64,000 bases of DNA from Enterobacteriaceae bacterium. Its GTDB lineage: Bacteria; Pseudomonadota; Gammaproteobacteria; Enterobacterales; Enterobacteriaceae. The stretch is taken from assembly GCA_031253755.1 (NCBI GenBank), contig JAIRVT010000003.1:1-64000 (forward strand), given 5' to 3'. A model generated the notes under the pieces. It was not told where the DNA came from, searched no databases, and worked only from the letters and a program-made list of their open reading frames with translations. The translations under genes were made by a program, and so were the position numbers. Position 1 is the first letter of the stretch, and the number at the start of each line of letters is the position of its first letter. Shown piece by piece: positions 8,448 to 19,380 of this stretch.

Positions 8448-9302
8448 TTAATTTCTTTCTATCACTTCGCTGACTAATGGATCAGTGTAAAAATCCATAG
8501 ATATTACACCAATATGGGCAGGTTCACTTATTGAACCATTAATAATTCTCTTCGGTATATTATTGATAAATTCATTTTCCAGTTTAGGGTTTAATTTATT
8601 CGCAACATCTTTTGGCCCAATGAATTCCCAAGGATTTGTTGCATTACATTGATTAAGATATAATTCAGACTTATGCTCAGTGTTATTAGTATTAATAGAT
8701 TGATCAATAAAATTGACAATTTCGCCTAATTTCTTTTCTATATCGGTGTCAGTGTAATCATCCTGAGTATTTATTGAGTCATAAGGTATTCCCGGTAATT
8801 CAAACACGTTTGCAAGAATAACTATTTTCCCTCTGACATTGCCTAATATTGGAACTTGATTCCCCAAATACATACTGCTTTGATAACTTCCATAATAGCC
8901 ATTAAAAATATTAATGAATTCTTCATCAGAAACAGATGAATATTCCTGTTTAATTCTCATTACAATTGTTTCAGAATTATTTATTGCTAAGAAGTGAATA
9001 CATTCATTTAATACATCACCAAAATTAATATGAAGGTAGAATACTCCATGATGAATAGCAAAAATACCATCAATAACACAACAACGAATATCCAAATAAC
9101 GGATGCCTTTTTCTAATTGTTTTGTTATCGTACATTCTTTATTTTGTGTTGCAATAAATTTGTCGAACATTTCTGGTTGTTGTGATGCCCCGACATGTGC
9201 ACAACTATCATGAGTTCCCGGAATAGAAATATGCGCTAAATTTGTATTATCATCAATTGCATTCATCCAATTATTGGTATCACTTAATAATGAAATTCGC
9301 AT
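8448..9302 (-). CDS. Bacterial PI-PLC-like phosphodiesterase (phosphatidylinositol phospholipase C X domain)
   Basis: The 284-aa protein has the X-domain TIM-barrel signature of bacterial phosphatidylinositol-specific phospholipase C, which cleaves phosphatidylinositol or GPI anchors into diacylglycerol and cyclic inositol phosphate. The catalytic set seen in Bacillus PI-PLC can be mapped: H31 and D32 (PGTHDS), D71 and R73 (YLDIR), H84/H85 (AIHHG) and D270. It has no recognisable signal peptide or membrane segment, so if exported it would need a non-Sec route. The start is ATG with AGGAGG 4 nt upstream. The gene is strongly AT-rich, stands alone between convergent rof and tilS, and is flanked by repeats: signs of acquisition. 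A role against eukaryotic host membranes is inference; the true substrate is unknown. Confidence 0.85.
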   Translation of the reverse strand: MRISLLSDTNNWMNAIDDNTNLAHISIPGTHDSCAHVGASQQPEMFDKFIATQNKECTITKQLEKGIRYLDIRCCVIDGIFAIHHGVFYLHINFGDVLNECIHFLAINNSETIVMRIKQEYSSVSDEEFINIFNGYYGSYQSSMYLGNQVPILGNVRGKIVILANVFELPGIPYDSINTQDDYTDTDIEKKLGEIVNFIDQSINTNNTEHKSELYLNQCNATNPWEFIGPKDVANKLNPKLENEFINNIPKRIINGSISEPAHIGVISMDFYTDPLVSEVIERN

Positions 9303-9392
9303 ACATCCTCCTGATAATATTCTGTTTTCCCTTATTGGTTTAAACTGAATATTAAGAATGAAATTAATAAAAATTTATTTCCATTATAAATA

Positions 9393-9490
9393 TCTTTTCA
9401 AAATGATAGGATTATTCCTTATCCATCGCACAGCTCGGAATAAGGAATAATCACTACTGGCACTCTAATTATTATGAAAAAATATATATT
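9393..9490. repeat. Family B dispersed repeat, copy 2
   Basis: Same orientation as 8303-8401 and highly similar at both ends (CTTTTCAAAATGATAGGATT at the start, ATTATGAAAAAATATATA at the end). The central hairpin is degenerate. It lies upstream of the PI-PLC-like gene. Confidence 0.8.
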
Positions 9491-9529
9491 TGGAATATAT
9501 ATTCCAAAAATTTCAATCAGTAAAATAAC

Positions 9530-9595
9530 GTGAGATCTTATATCTTCCCGCTATGCGGGAAATATAACACGCACATTGAAGTTGAATGGATATAT
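9530..9595. repeat. Family C dispersed repeat
   Basis: The core hairpin TATCTTCCCGC/GCGGGAAATATA is followed by a conserved tail (CACATTGAAGTTGAATGGAT). It is related to copies at 36320, 37081 and 47297. The whole 430-nt gap 9303-9732 holds repeats and AT-rich DNA; no gene or terminator for tilS was seen. Confidence 0.7.
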
Positions 9596-9732
9596 ATTCA
9601 ATGCTCTATTTTTAAATTTAGTACATATTCCGATATTTTCAATAAAAAATAATAACAAATATGAATGTTTTTATATTAAAACTACTTTTTAACTTTATTA
9701 ATTAAATAACAGAAAGTTACACCATTCATGAT

Positions 9733-11133
9733 CTAAATTTGAAGAGCAGTTTTCTGCCACTGAACCGAAAGCCGTTTACCATCCGGCGAATTTTGCCCTG
9801 TTTTGGTGACAAAAACACCCAGTGCGGCAATGAGCTGATCATTGTAGTAGAGCAAGGGAGTTCTTTCCCGCAGCCAAGGCGCGACGCCCAATTCCTGCCA
9901 TAACTTTTTACTGTGGCGGGAGTGTGGACGCCCGACAATGCTGATATTTCCCTGAATGCCAAAACGAATAGTGACCCGCTCATTATTCTCTGGTGTCCTG
10001 ACATCGATACTTTCGGTAAGAGCGCTATTTGCGGAAACCATTTCGGAAATAAATTCAGAAATAAAAAGTGTGCCCAAGCCATCCGGCAAGAGCAATTTTT
10101 GCCCGATATTCCACTCAATAACCACACCCGCCAGTGATTGGTATAAAGGAATCAACCACAGCTGTTGCCGATAACGACGAATATCGAGCTGGCCTAGCCG
10201 GAAACGCGGCTCGGCATCCTGCCGGGAAAGCGCCACTTCTGACCAGATCCGCTGAAGCTGTTCACGGGCGGGCATTTTTACGCCGTGCCGATTGAGCCAT
10301 CGACGCAATATTGCGTTACGTTTGGCCTCAGAACAGCTTTCCAAAGGAGAAATGGCGATCGCGCCCTCAGGCGTTATCAGTGAATTCAATGAGTCGTCAA
10401 GCAACTCATCCAACAATTGCTCTTGCTCCCCGCATAAACTGGCGCTACGGGAAACTGCCTGTGAAAAATGCGGCCAGCGCTGGTTAAGCAATGGCATGAT
10501 ATTCAAACGCAGAAAATTGCGGTCATAGCGATCATCCTGATTGCTATCATCTTCCACCCATTTCAACCCCTGCGCCCGTGCATAGCACTCCAATTCAGCC
10601 CGGCTGGTATTCAATAATGGCCGCATTAAAGTTGTTTCAGCGAATGGCATAACTGCTGGCATGGAGGATAACCCTGCCGGGCCGCTGCCGCGCTTGAGTG
10701 CCAATACAAATGTTTCCGCCTGATCATCCAGATGTTGCGCGGTGAGCAGAACCTCATCCGGTTGCAATTCATGCCGAAAAGCCTGATAGCGGGCATCACG
10801 CGCCTCAGCTTCAATGCCTTTTTTTCGGCTATCCAAATTCACCCTTTCTGTACGGAAGCCCACCTGCCACTCGGCACAAATCTGTCGGCAATGGTCAGCC
10901 CACGCATCGGCTTTTACATTTAAACCGTGATGAATATGAATAGCTCTTAATATTATCGGATGTTCTTTGTCACATAATGGCTGACGCAGCCGAACCAATA
11001 AATGCAGTAATACGGTAGAATCCAGCCCGCCACTAAACCCGACCAAAAATTTTTTATGGGCGCCTATCTGATTAGCTAATCCCATCAACAAAGGTTCATG
11101 CTGATTATTTATTGTGGATGATTCTATTTTCAT
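9733..11133 (-). CDS. tilS: tRNA(Ile)-lysidine synthase
   Basis: Converts C34 of the CAU anticodon of a minor isoleucine tRNA to lysidine using ATP and lysine, which switches decoding from AUG to AUA; it is essential in bacteria. The N-terminal N-type ATP pyrophosphatase domain has the PP-loop SGGLDST at residues 34-40 and HIHHGL/DDQAET family motifs. The C-terminal half is the TilS substrate-binding region. I chose the ATG at 11133 (466 aa). An in-frame TTG at 11160 would add nine residues and overlap the upstream gene; neither has a clear SD. It lies 23 nt downstream of the EamA gene, so probably in one transcript. Confidence 0.93.
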   Translation of the reverse strand: MKIESSTINNQHEPLLMGLANQIGAHKKFLVGFSGGLDSTVLLHLLVRLRQPLCDKEHPIILRAIHIHHGLNVKADAWADHCRQICAEWQVGFRTERVNLDSRKKGIEAEARDARYQAFRHELQPDEVLLTAQHLDDQAETFVLALKRGSGPAGLSSMPAVMPFAETTLMRPLLNTSRAELECYARAQGLKWVEDDSNQDDRYDRNFLRLNIMPLLNQRWPHFSQAVSRSASLCGEQEQLLDELLDDSLNSLITPEGAIAISPLESCSEAKRNAILRRWLNRHGVKMPAREQLQRIWSEVALSRQDAEPRFRLGQLDIRRYRQQLWLIPLYQSLAGVVIEWNIGQKLLLPDGLGTLFISEFISEMVSANSALTESIDVRTPENNERVTIRFGIQGNISIVGRPHSRHSKKLWQELGVAPWLRERTPLLYYNDQLIAALGVFVTKTGQNSPDGKRLSVQWQKTALQI

Positions 11134-11156
11134 TTTTCTTTTTTCATGCTGTATTA

Positions 11157-12074
11157 TCAATCTTCAATTAACGCATCCGATCGTTTATTTTGTTCCTCTA
11201 CTTTATTTTTAGCACTGATACAAAGTACCCCGGATATAATAACGAGCACTAATCCGGCCACATAAGCAGGAACAAATTCATCACCAAAAAATAAGATAAA
11301 CCACATCATTGACATTATCGGTGATAAAAACAAAATCGAGGCAATTTTAGGTGAGTCAGGGCCGCTCATAGCCTTAAACCAGATAATATAAGAGATGCCA
11401 TTCAGTATAATGCCGTTTAATAATGTCGGCATCAGTGAATCCCCTAACGGCCACTGGAATTGGCTGAATAGCAATAAAAAGATAAGTGATACTACGGTTG
11501 AATTCACAAAGACCCAAAAAGTACTGATATAAGGATCAATGGCAAAATATTTTGATAATACAGACAACAAAGCAAAGCAGAATGCGCCGCTAAATACCAG
11601 CAAGAGTGCCTGCGGATGTTGGACTGAAATCCGGGTAAAATCCCCCTGAGTAAAAGTCACAACAACAGCAATAAAGCCGATCGCCATACCGATCATCTGT
11701 TTTATTGATAACTGCTCTTTAAACAGCAGGAATGACAAGCCAATGATCATTAACGGCCAGCTATATTGAATAACTAAAACAGCAATGCCATTTTCGATGG
11801 AATAACCATAATAGAGCAGTAAATAAAAGAAGCAGTCCAATGCCCCTAATATAAAGACTTTAATCATGATCGGAAAAGGAACAAATAAAAGTTGTTTCCA
11901 ACTTTTTCCCATCATAATCGCAACGAAAAATACCGCCAGTACAGACAGAACATTTGACCAGAATAAAAATTGAAAATGATCCATCTCTTTTTGACCAAAT
12001 CGGGATATAGACGGAATAAAACTCCAAATGAATACACAGGAAAGTGCATAAATAATATATTTGTATTTGGCCAT
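11157..12074 (-). CDS. EamA/DMT-family membrane transporter
   Basis: A 305-aa inner-membrane protein with about ten hydrophobic segments arranged as two repeats of a five-helix unit, the drug/metabolite transporter (EamA) architecture. The C-terminal ~20 residues are charged and cytoplasmic. The family exports amino acids, nucleobases or other metabolites; the substrate here cannot be told. The start is ATG with AGGA 5 nt upstream. It lies between tilS and accA, where E. coli carries yaeR and ldcC, so it marks a local replacement. The downstream gene tilS is close enough to be cotranscribed. Confidence 0.85.
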   Translation of the reverse strand: MAKYKYIIYALSCVFIWSFIPSISRFGQKEMDHFQFLFWSNVLSVLAVFFVAIMMGKSWKQLLFVPFPIMIKVFILGALDCFFYLLLYYGYSIENGIAVLVIQYSWPLMIIGLSFLLFKEQLSIKQMIGMAIGFIAVVVTFTQGDFTRISVQHPQALLLVFSGAFCFALLSVLSKYFAIDPYISTFWVFVNSTVVSLIFLLLFSQFQWPLGDSLMPTLLNGIILNGISYIIWFKAMSGPDSPKIASILFLSPIMSMMWFILFFGDEFVPAYVAGLVLVIISGVLCISAKNKVEEQNKRSDALIED

Positions 12075-12138
12075 CGAAATCCTACTTATTATTTTGTAAG
12101 TTCTGCCAATAGCACAGGTGGAGATGATGAAGAATTAC

Positions 12139-12222
12139 TATACCCGTCGTCTTTCAAGTTGCCTCTTTGTTGGCTTCGCTTGCTTGCCGCCACGATGCAA
12201 CTCGAAATCCATAGGGTATATC
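12139..12222. repeat. Family A dispersed repeat, ~84-bp form, inverted
   Basis: Runs from TATACCCGTCGTCTTTCAAG through GCCTCTTTGTTGGCTTCGCT and ends with AACTCGAAATCCATAGGGTA. The middle block found in the longest copies is absent. It fills most of the gap between accA and the EamA gene. Confidence 0.85.
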
Positions 12223-12268
12223 TCCAGAATATCCACCTGCAAAAATGATTACTGAAAAGAGTATCGAA

Positions 12269-13228
12269 TTAGCAATAACCGTACTGCATTAAGCGTTCGT
12301 AACGACGGTTAACCAATTCTTCACTGCCCAGCTTAGTCAATTCAGCAAGATCCACCAATAATTGTGCTTTCAATGTTTCTGCCATCACTTCATGGTTACG
12401 GTGCGCGCCACCCAATGGCTCCGGGATAACCGTATCAATCAGCTTCAGCTCTTTCAGACGAGGCGCGGTATTTCCCATCGCTTCTGCTGCCAGAGGTGCT
12501 TTATCAGCACTTTTCCATAAGATTGAAGCACAACCTTCCGGGGAAATCGTCGCGAATGTGCTGTATTGCAACATATTCACTTTATCGCCGACACTCAGTG
12601 CTAACGCGCCACCAGAACCCCCTTCACCGATAACCGTACAGATAACCGGCACAGACAGGCGGGACATTTCACGCAGGTTGCGGGCAATCGCTTCTGACTG
12701 ACCACGCTCTTCTGCCCCGACCCCCGGATACGCGCCCGGTGTATCAATAAAGGTAATGATAGGCAGTTTGAAACGCTCTGCCATTTCCATTAATCTCAGT
12801 GCCTTACGATAACCTTCCGGTGATGGCATACCGAAATTACGACGGATTTTTTCTTTGGTCTCACGGCCTTTCTGGTGACCAATCACCATCACGGGATGAC
12901 CATCAATGCGCGCCAGCCCACCGACGATGGCTTTGTCATCGGCATAGGCACGATCACCCGCCAGTTCTTCAAAATCGGTAAAAACGTGCTTAATGTAATC
13001 CAGCGTATAGGGACGGAGAGGATGGCGTGACAGTTGGGAAATCTGCCATGCCCCCAGATCAGAGAAAATTTTGCGGGTCAGCTCCAGGCTTTTTTCCCGC
13101 AGACGCTGGACTTCTTCATCCAGATTGATATCTAGCTTTTCATCTTGACGGCTAACTGCGGTGAGCGAATCAATTTTCGCTTCCAGCTCAGCAATCGGCT
13201 GTTCAAAATCCAGAAAGTTCAGACTCAT
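12269..13228 (-). CDS. accA: Acetyl-CoA carboxylase, carboxyltransferase subunit alpha
   Basis: The alpha subunit of the carboxyltransferase that, with AccD, moves CO2 from carboxybiotin to acetyl-CoA to make malonyl-CoA, the first committed step of fatty acid synthesis. At 319 aa it is the E. coli length. The crotonase-like core shows [20 protein letters not shown] around residues 160-180 and [11 protein letters not shown] near 201-211. It follows dnaE by 12 nt on the same strand, the conserved dnaE-accA arrangement. Confidence 0.97.
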   Translation of the reverse strand: MSLNFLDFEQPIAELEAKIDSLTAVSRQDEKLDINLDEEVQRLREKSLELTRKIFSDLGAWQISQLSRHPLRPYTLDYIKHVFTDFEELAGDRAYADDKAIVGGLARIDGHPVMVIGHQKGRETKEKIRRNFGMPSPEGYRKALRLMEMAERFKLPIITFIDTPGAYPGVGAEERGQSEAIARNLREMSRLSVPVICTVIGEGGSGGALALSVGDKVNMLQYSTFATISPEGCASILWKSADKAPLAAEAMGNTAPRLKELKLIDTVIPEPLGGAHRNHEVMAETLKAQLLVDLAELTKLGSEELVNRRYERLMQYGYC

Positions 13229-13240
13229 AACGTTCCTATT

Positions 13241-16200
13241 TTAGTCAAATTCTAATTCTACCTGCTCACTACCCAGCAGAGTACGCAGATCGGTTAAAAG
13301 GGTATCTGTTGGAGTTACCCGCCATGTTGCCCCGAATCGTAAACGGGCACGGGCATCCACCCGCTGGTAATAAAGATGAACCGGTATCGTACCTGAACGG
13401 TGTGGCTCCAATGCGCCACGAAGACGGTTCAATAATTGCTCATCAATTTGCCTGTCTGATAACGAGATAGCAAGCCCACGGGCAAATTTTTCACGGGCTT
13501 CACTGATATCCATTAATTCCCGGACCGTCATTTTAAGCCCACCACTGAAGTCATCAAAGCTGACCTGCCCGGTTGCAATTAAAATTTTGTCCTGCTCTAA
13601 CAAATGTTGATATCTATCCAGCGCATCGGAGAACAACATGACCTCCAATCGCCCTGAACGATCATCCAACGTACAGATGCCAATCCGATTACCCCGTTTG
13701 GTGGTCACCACCTTGGAGGCCAGTACCAACCCCACCACGGTTGTCACTTGTCCGCGCGGTGTCGGGTTCACGTCTTTTAGACGCAATCCATTAGTATATC
13801 GTTCAATTTCTTTTAAGTAGCCTGTGATCGGATGGCCGGTCAGATACAGCCCCAGCGTTTCCCGTTCACCATCCAATACCACCTGATCCGGCCATTTCGG
13901 CGTGCTGGCATAGGATCGTTCAACCTGTTCAGGCTCTTCAGCTAACACGCCGAACATATCTGTCTGCCCGGTCGCTTCTGCCTTGGCATGTTGATCCGCC
14001 GCTTTCAGGGCATCTTCCAGCGAGGACATCAGAGCCGCACGGTGTGGCCCTAATCGGTCGAATGAACCGGACATAATCAGCTTTTCCATCACACGACGGT
14101 TCAGCTTTTTGATATCCACTCTGGCACACAAATCAAACAGTTCTTTGAAATGCCCGTCTTTCTGGCGCGCTTCAATAATGGCCTCAATCGGCCCTTCACC
14201 CACGCCTTTGATGGCGCCGATACCATAAACAATCTCGCCTTCGTCATTGACGTGAAAATGGTACAGGCCACTGTTGATATCCGGCGGCAGTACTTTCAAG
14301 CCCATCCGCCAGCATTCATCCACCAGCCCGACGACTTTCTCGGTATTATCCATATCCGCCGTCATGACGGCAGCCATAAATTCTGCCGGATAATGCGCTT
14401 TTAGCCATAATGTCTGATACGAAACCAACGCATAAGCAGCAGAGTGTGATTTGTTAAAGCCATAACCTGCGAACTTCTCCACCAAGTCGAAGATTTTCAT
14501 CGCAAGTTCGCCACCGACGCCCTGCCCGATCGCGCCATCTTCAAATACTGAGCGCTGTTTCGCCATCTCCTCCGGTTTTTTCTTACCCATCGCACGGCGC
14601 AGCATATCCGCACCGCCAAGGGTATAACCCGCCAAGACCTGAGCAATCTGCATCACCTGTTCCTGATACAGAATGATGCCATAGGTCGGTTCCAATACGG
14701 GTTTCAGGGATTCATGCTGCCATTCAACATCGGGATAGGAGATTTCTTCCCGCCCGTGTTTACGGTCGATAAAGTTATCCACCATGCCTGATTGCAATGG
14801 CCCCGGCCGGAACAACGCCACCAGCGCGATCATGTCTTCAAAACAGTCCGGGCGCAGACGTTTAATCAAATCTTTCATGCCACGGGATTCGAGCTGGAAC
14901 ACCGCAGTGGTTTCGGAACGTTGCAGCATGTCGAAACTTTTTTGGTCATCCAGCGGGATGGCGGCGATATCAATCGGTGCCAGATTTTTCGTGGCACGGC
15001 GGGCATTCACCATCTCCAACGCCCAGTTGATGATGGTGAGTGTTCTCAACCCAAGGAAGTCAAATTTGACTAAGCCCGCATATTCTACGTCGTTTTTATC
15101 AAACTGGGTGACCGGGTTCTGACCTTCCGGGTCGCAGTAAATCGGGGCGAAATCGGTGATTTTGGTGGGTGCGATGACCACACCACCCGCATGTTTACCC
15201 GCGTTACGCGTGACACCTTCCAGCTTACGCGCCATGTCGATCAGCGCTTTGACTTCTTCATCTGTCTCATAAATTTCAGGCAGCTGCGGTTCTGCGGCAA
15301 ATGCCTTTTCCAGTGTCATGCCCGGATCAGGCGGCACCAGCTTCGATATCCGATCCACAAAGCCATAAGGATGCCCAAGCACTCGCCCGACATCACGGAT
15401 AACCGCTTTTGCGGCCATCGTACCAAAGGTAATGATCTGCGATACGGCATCGCGCCCATACATATCCGCGACATGATCAATGACCTGATCGCGTTTTTCC
15501 ATACAGAAATCGACGTCAAAGTCAGGCATGGAAACACGTTCAGGGTTAAGAAAACGTTCGAACAGTAAGTCAAATTCGAGCGGGTCGAGATCCGTGATTT
15601 TCAGGGCATACGCGACGAGCGAACCCGCGCCCGAACCACGCCCCGGCCCGACCGGCACACCGTTGTCTTTTGACCACTGGATAAACTCCATCACGATCAG
15701 GAAGTAGCCCGGAAACCCCATCTGGTTGATAACTTTCAGTTCAATATCCAGACGTTCGTCGTATTCCACGCGTTTTTCTGCCCGCATCGCAGGATCAGGA
15801 TAAAGAAAAGTTAACCGCTCCTCTAATCCCTGTCTGGATTTTTCAACCAGATAATCTTCCGTACTCATCTCCCCTGTCGGGAACTGCGGCAGGAAATATT
15901 CGCCAAGGCGGATGGTGACATTACAACGTTTTGCGATTTCGACACTATTGGTTAATGCTTCAGGGATGTCAGCAAAAAGCTCACACATCTCCTGTTCACT
16001 GCGCAGATACTGTTGCGGGCTGTAATTTTTCGGCCGTTTGGGATCGGAAAGGGTATAGCCATCATGGATCGCGACTCGGATTTCATGGGCCTCAAAATCC
16101 TCACTTTCCAGAAAACAGACATCATTGGTCGCGACAACCGGCAGACTTTTTTTTACTGCCAGTTCAACCGCTGCATGAAGATATGTCTCTTCATCCTGAC

Positions 16201-16723
16201 GCCCGGTACGGGTTAATTCCAGATAGTAATTGCCCGGAAAGTGCTCCTGATAAAAATCAAGGCATTGTTCGACTGCTGCACTATTGCCACGCAGCATAAA
16301 TTTACCGACATCCCCTATACGCCCGCCGGACAGCAATATTAACCCGGCTTTGTGTTTGACCAGCCATTCTTGCCTGATCGTCGGGCCAATCGCGCCATAG
16401 CCTTTCTGGTAAGCCTCGGAGATCAGCAACGTCAGATTTTGGTAGCCTTCGTTATTACGGGCCAGAACGGTCAAGTGAGCGTATTCATCCCCTAACTGTT
16501 CGCTTTCCATATAGAAGTCAGCGCCAATGATAGGTTTGATGCCTGCACTATGGGCGCTGCCATAGAATCTCACCAGACCGCAGAGGTTGGTGAAGTCGGT
16601 GATAGCAAAAGCGGGCATCTCCAATTTGGCCACTTTTTTTACCAGTGCGCCGGTCTTGGTTAAGCCATCAATCATTGAGTAGTCGCTGTGGACACGTAGG
16701 TGTACGAAACGTGGTTCTGTCAT
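13241..16723 (-). CDS. dnaE: DNA polymerase III subunit alpha
   Basis: The replicative polymerase subunit of the chromosome. At 1160 aa it is exactly the E. coli length. Order of domains: N-terminal PHP domain ([13 protein letters not shown] at about 8-20), palm with catalytic aspartates in PDFDVDF near residue 400 and a further one near 555, thumb and fingers, helix-hairpin-helix and OB fold near 990-1070, and the tau-binding C terminus. It lies downstream of rnhB with a short repeat between them, and is followed by accA. Confidence 0.97.
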   Translation of the reverse strand: MTEPRFVHLRVHSDYSMIDGLTKTGALVKKVAKLEMPAFAITDFTNLCGLVRFYGSAHSAGIKPIIGADFYMESEQLGDEYAHLTVLARNNEGYQNLTLLISEAYQKGYGAIGPTIRQEWLVKHKAGLILLSGGRIGDVGKFMLRGNSAAVEQCLDFYQEHFPGNYYLELTRTGRQDEETYLHAAVELAVKKSLPVVATNDVCFLESEDFEAHEIRVAIHDGYTLSDPKRPKNYSPQQYLRSEQEMCELFADIPEALTNSVEIAKRCNVTIRLGEYFLPQFPTGEMSTEDYLVEKSRQGLEERLTFLYPDPAMRAEKRVEYDERLDIELKVINQMGFPGYFLIVMEFIQWSKDNGVPVGPGRGSGAGSLVAYALKITDLDPLEFDLLFERFLNPERVSMPDFDVDFCMEKRDQVIDHVADMYGRDAVSQIITFGTMAAKAVIRDVGRVLGHPYGFVDRISKLVPPDPGMTLEKAFAAEPQLPEIYETDEEVKALIDMARKLEGVTRNAGKHAGGVVIAPTKITDFAPIYCDPEGQNPVTQFDKNDVEYAGLVKFDFLGLRTLTIINWALEMVNARRATKNLAPIDIAAIPLDDQKSFDMLQRSETTAVFQLESRGMKDLIKRLRPDCFEDMIALVALFRPGPLQSGMVDNFIDRKHGREEISYPDVEWQHESLKPVLEPTYGIILYQEQVMQIAQVLAGYTLGGADMLRRAMGKKKPEEMAKQRSVFEDGAIGQGVGGELAMKIFDLVEKFAGYGFNKSHSAAYALVSYQTLWLKAHYPAEFMAAVMTADMDNTEKVVGLVDECWRMGLKVLPPDINSGLYHFHVNDEGEIVYGIGAIKGVGEGPIEAIIEARQKDGHFKELFDLCARVDIKKLNRRVMEKLIMSGSFDRLGPHRAALMSSLEDALKAADQHAKAEATGQTDMFGVLAEEPEQVERSYASTPKWPDQVVLDGERETLGLYLTGHPITGYLKEIERYTNGLRLKDVNPTPRGQVTTVVGLVLASKVVTTKRGNRIGICTLDDRSGRLEVMLFSDALDRYQHLLEQDKILIATGQVSFDDFSGGLKMTVRELMDISEAREKFARGLAISLSDRQIDEQLLNRLRGALEPHRSGTIPVHLYYQRVDARARLRFGATWRVTPTDTLLTDLRTLLGSEQVELEFD

Positions 16724-16732
16724 AATCTGCCT

Positions 16733-16779
16733 GATACCCGTCGTCTTTCGCGACGCAAAGCGAAATCCATAGGGTATAG
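16733..16779. repeat. Family A dispersed repeat, short form
   Basis: The two ends GATACCCGTCGTCTTTCG and CGAAATCCATAGGGTATAG joined by a few bases make a palindrome in the rnhB-dnaE gap, just upstream of the dnaE start. Confidence 0.8.
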
Positions 16780-16788
16780 TTAGTTAGT

Positions 16789-17379
16789 TTATCCAAGAGC
16801 CAGCGCACGTTTAACCGGCGCAAAACTTTTACGATGGTGTTCTGTCGCACCCAGTAAGGATAATTTTTCCAAATGCAGGGCTGTCGGATAACCCTTATGT
16901 TTCGCGAAGCCATATTCAGGAAACTGTTTATCTAATTCCGCCATTTCCCTGTCCCGCGTCACTTTTGCCAGAATAGATGCAGCGCTTATCTCGGCCACCA
17001 AGTTATCGCCTTTTACCACAGCCTGTGATGGCATTGACAAGGCAGGGCAACGATTGCCATCAATCAGAACATAATCAGGCACAATCGCCAGATTGCTGAC
17101 CGCCCGCTGCATGGCAAGCAGGGTGGCGTGGAGGATATTCAGGCTGTCAATTTCTTCCGGTTCAGCACGGCCAAGACTCCAGCATAAGGCTTTTTCTTTG
17201 ATTTCCAGATAAAGCGCTTCACGGCGTTTTTCTGTTAATTTTTTTGAATCCATCAAGCCTGTAATGGGTTTGGCTGGATCAAGAATCACTGCCGCTGTCA
17301 CCACTGCACCGACCAACGGACCACGGCCGACTTCATCAACACCGGCAATTAAGTTCGCCTGAGGATAAACAAAATTCAT
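16789..17379 (-). CDS. rnhB: Ribonuclease HII
   Basis: Cuts RNA in RNA-DNA hybrids and at single ribonucleotides embedded in DNA. At 196 aa it is typical. The active-site motif DEVGRG carries acidic residues D15 and E16, and further acidic residues sit in the IDGNRCP stretch near 107 and later. Its ATG overlaps the lpxB stop (TAATG), so translation is coupled; the lpxB-rnhB-dnaE order is conserved with E. coli. Confidence 0.96.
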   Translation of the reverse strand: MNFVYPQANLIAGVDEVGRGPLVGAVVTAAVILDPAKPITGLMDSKKLTEKRREALYLEIKEKALCWSLGRAEPEEIDSLNILHATLLAMQRAVSNLAIVPDYVLIDGNRCPALSMPSQAVVKGDNLVAEISAASILAKVTRDREMAELDKQFPEYGFAKHKGYPTALHLEKLSLLGATEHHRKSFAPVKRALALG

Positions 17380-18575
17380 TATCTTCTCGCTAATTCCAGT
17401 ACCGCCTGTGCTGCCTGTTCATCGGCATCACAACGAATACTTTCATGCAAATACAGGAAGGTCTGCTTCAACGCTTCCACCTCAGCATTGCCTTTCAAAA
17501 AGGGCAATAACGCCTCGGACAGTGCCTGTGGCTCGCACTCATCCTGTAATAATTCTTTCACTAATTCTTTTCCCGCCAGCAAATTAGGCAAGGAAACATA
17601 CGGTGTTTTTACCAGACGTTTAGCCAGCCAGAATGTAAACGGTTTCATTCTATAGGCCACCACCATCGGACATTTAGCCAGCATACACTCCAAAGCGGCT
17701 GTACCGGAGGCCAATAACGTGGCATCGCTGGCAATCATGGCCTCGCGGGCATGACCATCCAATAAATGAATTGGCATATCCGGTGCGATTTCATCTTTTA
17801 TGCGTTGGAACTGTTCACGCCGTTTAGCATTCACCAAAGGAACGACCACATGCAGCTCAGGCTGATTGTCTTGCAGCGAATTTTCACGTAACAGCTGCGC
17901 CGTTTTGATGAAATCGGCACTCAGCATTTCCACTTCAGCGTGACGGCTACCCGGTAAAAGCGCCAGACAAGGAGCATTCAGCGGGATACCCAAAGTTTCT
18001 CTGGCTGCTGCTTTATCCGCCTGCAATGGCATGGCATCTGCCATAGTATGACCAATAAACCGACAGGGAACATTGAACCTGTCATAGAACGCTTTTTCAA
18101 ACGGCAAGAATGCCAATACCAGATCCGTTGCCCGACCGATTTTGAACACCCGTTTCTGACGCCATGCCCAGACCGATGGGCTGACATAATGGATCGTTTT
18201 GATTCCCTGCTGTTTCAGCCGGCCTTCTAAAGTGAGGTTGAAATCAGGTGCATCAATGCCGATAAAAACATCCGGCTTCAGGGCAGTAAAACGCGTTGTT
18301 AAGTCTTTGCGAATTTTCAGCAGGCGGGGCAAACGCCCCAGCACTTCGACAATTCCCATGACGGCCAACTCTTCCATCTCATACCAGACTTCACAGCCTT
18401 CAGCCTGCATAAGAGGCCCCGCGATCCCCACAAAACGGGCATCCGGAATTTTCGCTTTCAATGCGCGGATCAGCCCCGCACCAAGAATATCGCCGGATGT
18501 TTCTCCGGCAACTAAACCAATGGTCAGTGGGCGCTGATGATTTACAGAAGAATTGATAGTCAAAGGAATATCCAC
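17379..18575 (-). CDS. lpxB: Lipid-A-disaccharide synthase
   Basis: A peripheral inner-membrane glycosyltransferase that joins UDP-2,3-diacylglucosamine and lipid X into the lipid A disaccharide. The GT19 signature is clear: [20 protein letters not shown] near the N terminus and [15 protein letters not shown] near residue 130. The GTG start at 18575 gives 398 aa and leaves 3 nt after lpxA. An in-frame TTG at 18563 has a GGA-containing SD and would give a protein closer to the E. coli N terminus; the start is uncertain by four codons. Confidence 0.95.
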   Translation of the reverse strand: MDIPLTINSSVNHQRPLTIGLVAGETSGDILGAGLIRALKAKIPDARFVGIAGPLMQAEGCEVWYEMEELAVMGIVEVLGRLPRLLKIRKDLTTRFTALKPDVFIGIDAPDFNLTLEGRLKQQGIKTIHYVSPSVWAWRQKRVFKIGRATDLVLAFLPFEKAFYDRFNVPCRFIGHTMADAMPLQADKAAARETLGIPLNAPCLALLPGSRHAEVEMLSADFIKTAQLLRENSLQDNQPELHVVVPLVNAKRREQFQRIKDEIAPDMPIHLLDGHAREAMIASDATLLASGTAALECMLAKCPMVVAYRMKPFTFWLAKRLVKTPYVSLPNLLAGKELVKELLQDECEPQALSEALLPFLKGNAEVEALKQTFLYLHESIRCDADEQAAQAVLELARR

Positions 18576-18578
18576 TGA

Positions 18579-19376
18579 TTAGCGAATGATGCCACGGCTG
18601 GATTTTGCTGAATTGGCCAGAAAATCACTGAACGCTTCCACATGCGGGTTGCCTGCTGCCAGAGCTTCAATTTCGCTTCTGGCTTCTTCCAACGTTTTTC
18701 CACTGCGATAAAGTGTTTTATACGCATTGCGGATAGCGTGCAGCGATTCTTTATCAAACCCACGACGTTTCAGCCCTTCGATATTTAAACCGAAAGGTGT
18801 GGCGTGATTCCCCTGAGCAATGACATATGGAGGGATATCCTGAGCAACGCCGGAACAACCGCCAACCATCACATGAGAACCAATCTGGCAGAATTGATGA
18901 ACTGCGGTCATACCGCCAATGATCACGTAGTCGCCAAGGATAACATGCCCACCCAATGTGCCATTATTCGCGATGATACAGCGATCGCCCACAATACAGT
19001 CATGAGCAATATGGGCATTAATCATCAGCAAATTGTCACTGCCGACTTTGGTGAGACCACCACCCTGAACCGTGCCACGATGAATCGATACGCTTTCACG
19101 GATTCGGTTACGATCCCCGATTTCAACCCGCGTAGGTTCGCCCTGATATTTGAGATCCTGATTAACTTCACCAATTGAAGCAAACTGATAGATCTGGTTA
19201 TCGCGACCAATTTTAGTTATTCCGTTGATCACAATATGGGATTTTAATTCAGTCCCTTCGCCAATTTCGACTTGTGAACCGATATAACAAAACGGGCCAA
19301 TGCGAACATTGGCACCAATAACAGCACCCTCTTCAACAATAGAAGAGGGATGGATGACAGCAGTCTGATCAATCAT
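18579..19376 (-). CDS. lpxA: UDP-N-acetylglucosamine acyltransferase
   Basis: The first enzyme of lipid A synthesis, transferring an R-3-hydroxyacyl chain from ACP to the 3-OH of UDP-GlcNAc. The protein has a left-handed beta-helix of hexapeptide repeats over about residues 1-190, the catalytic His in NAHIAHD near 125, and a helical C-terminal domain. I chose the ATG at 19376 (265 aa), which aligns with the E. coli start (MID...), rather than upstream in-frame codons inside fabZ. It lies 4 nt after fabZ. Confidence 0.95.
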   Translation of the reverse strand: MIDQTAVIHPSSIVEEGAVIGANVRIGPFCYIGSQVEIGEGTELKSHIVINGITKIGRDNQIYQFASIGEVNQDLKYQGEPTRVEIGDRNRIRESVSIHRGTVQGGGLTKVGSDNLLMINAHIAHDCIVGDRCIIANNGTLGGHVILGDYVIIGGMTAVHQFCQIGSHVMVGGCSGVAQDIPPYVIAQGNHATPFGLNIEGLKRRGFDKESLHAIRNAYKTLYRSGKTLEEARSEIEALAAGNPHVEAFSDFLANSAKSSRGIIR

Positions 19377-19380
19377 GCAA

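Noticed and set aside
15191..15568. Long plus-strand reading frame inside dnaE
   Set aside because: Antisense to invariant DNA polymerase III motifs; a shadow of dnaE.
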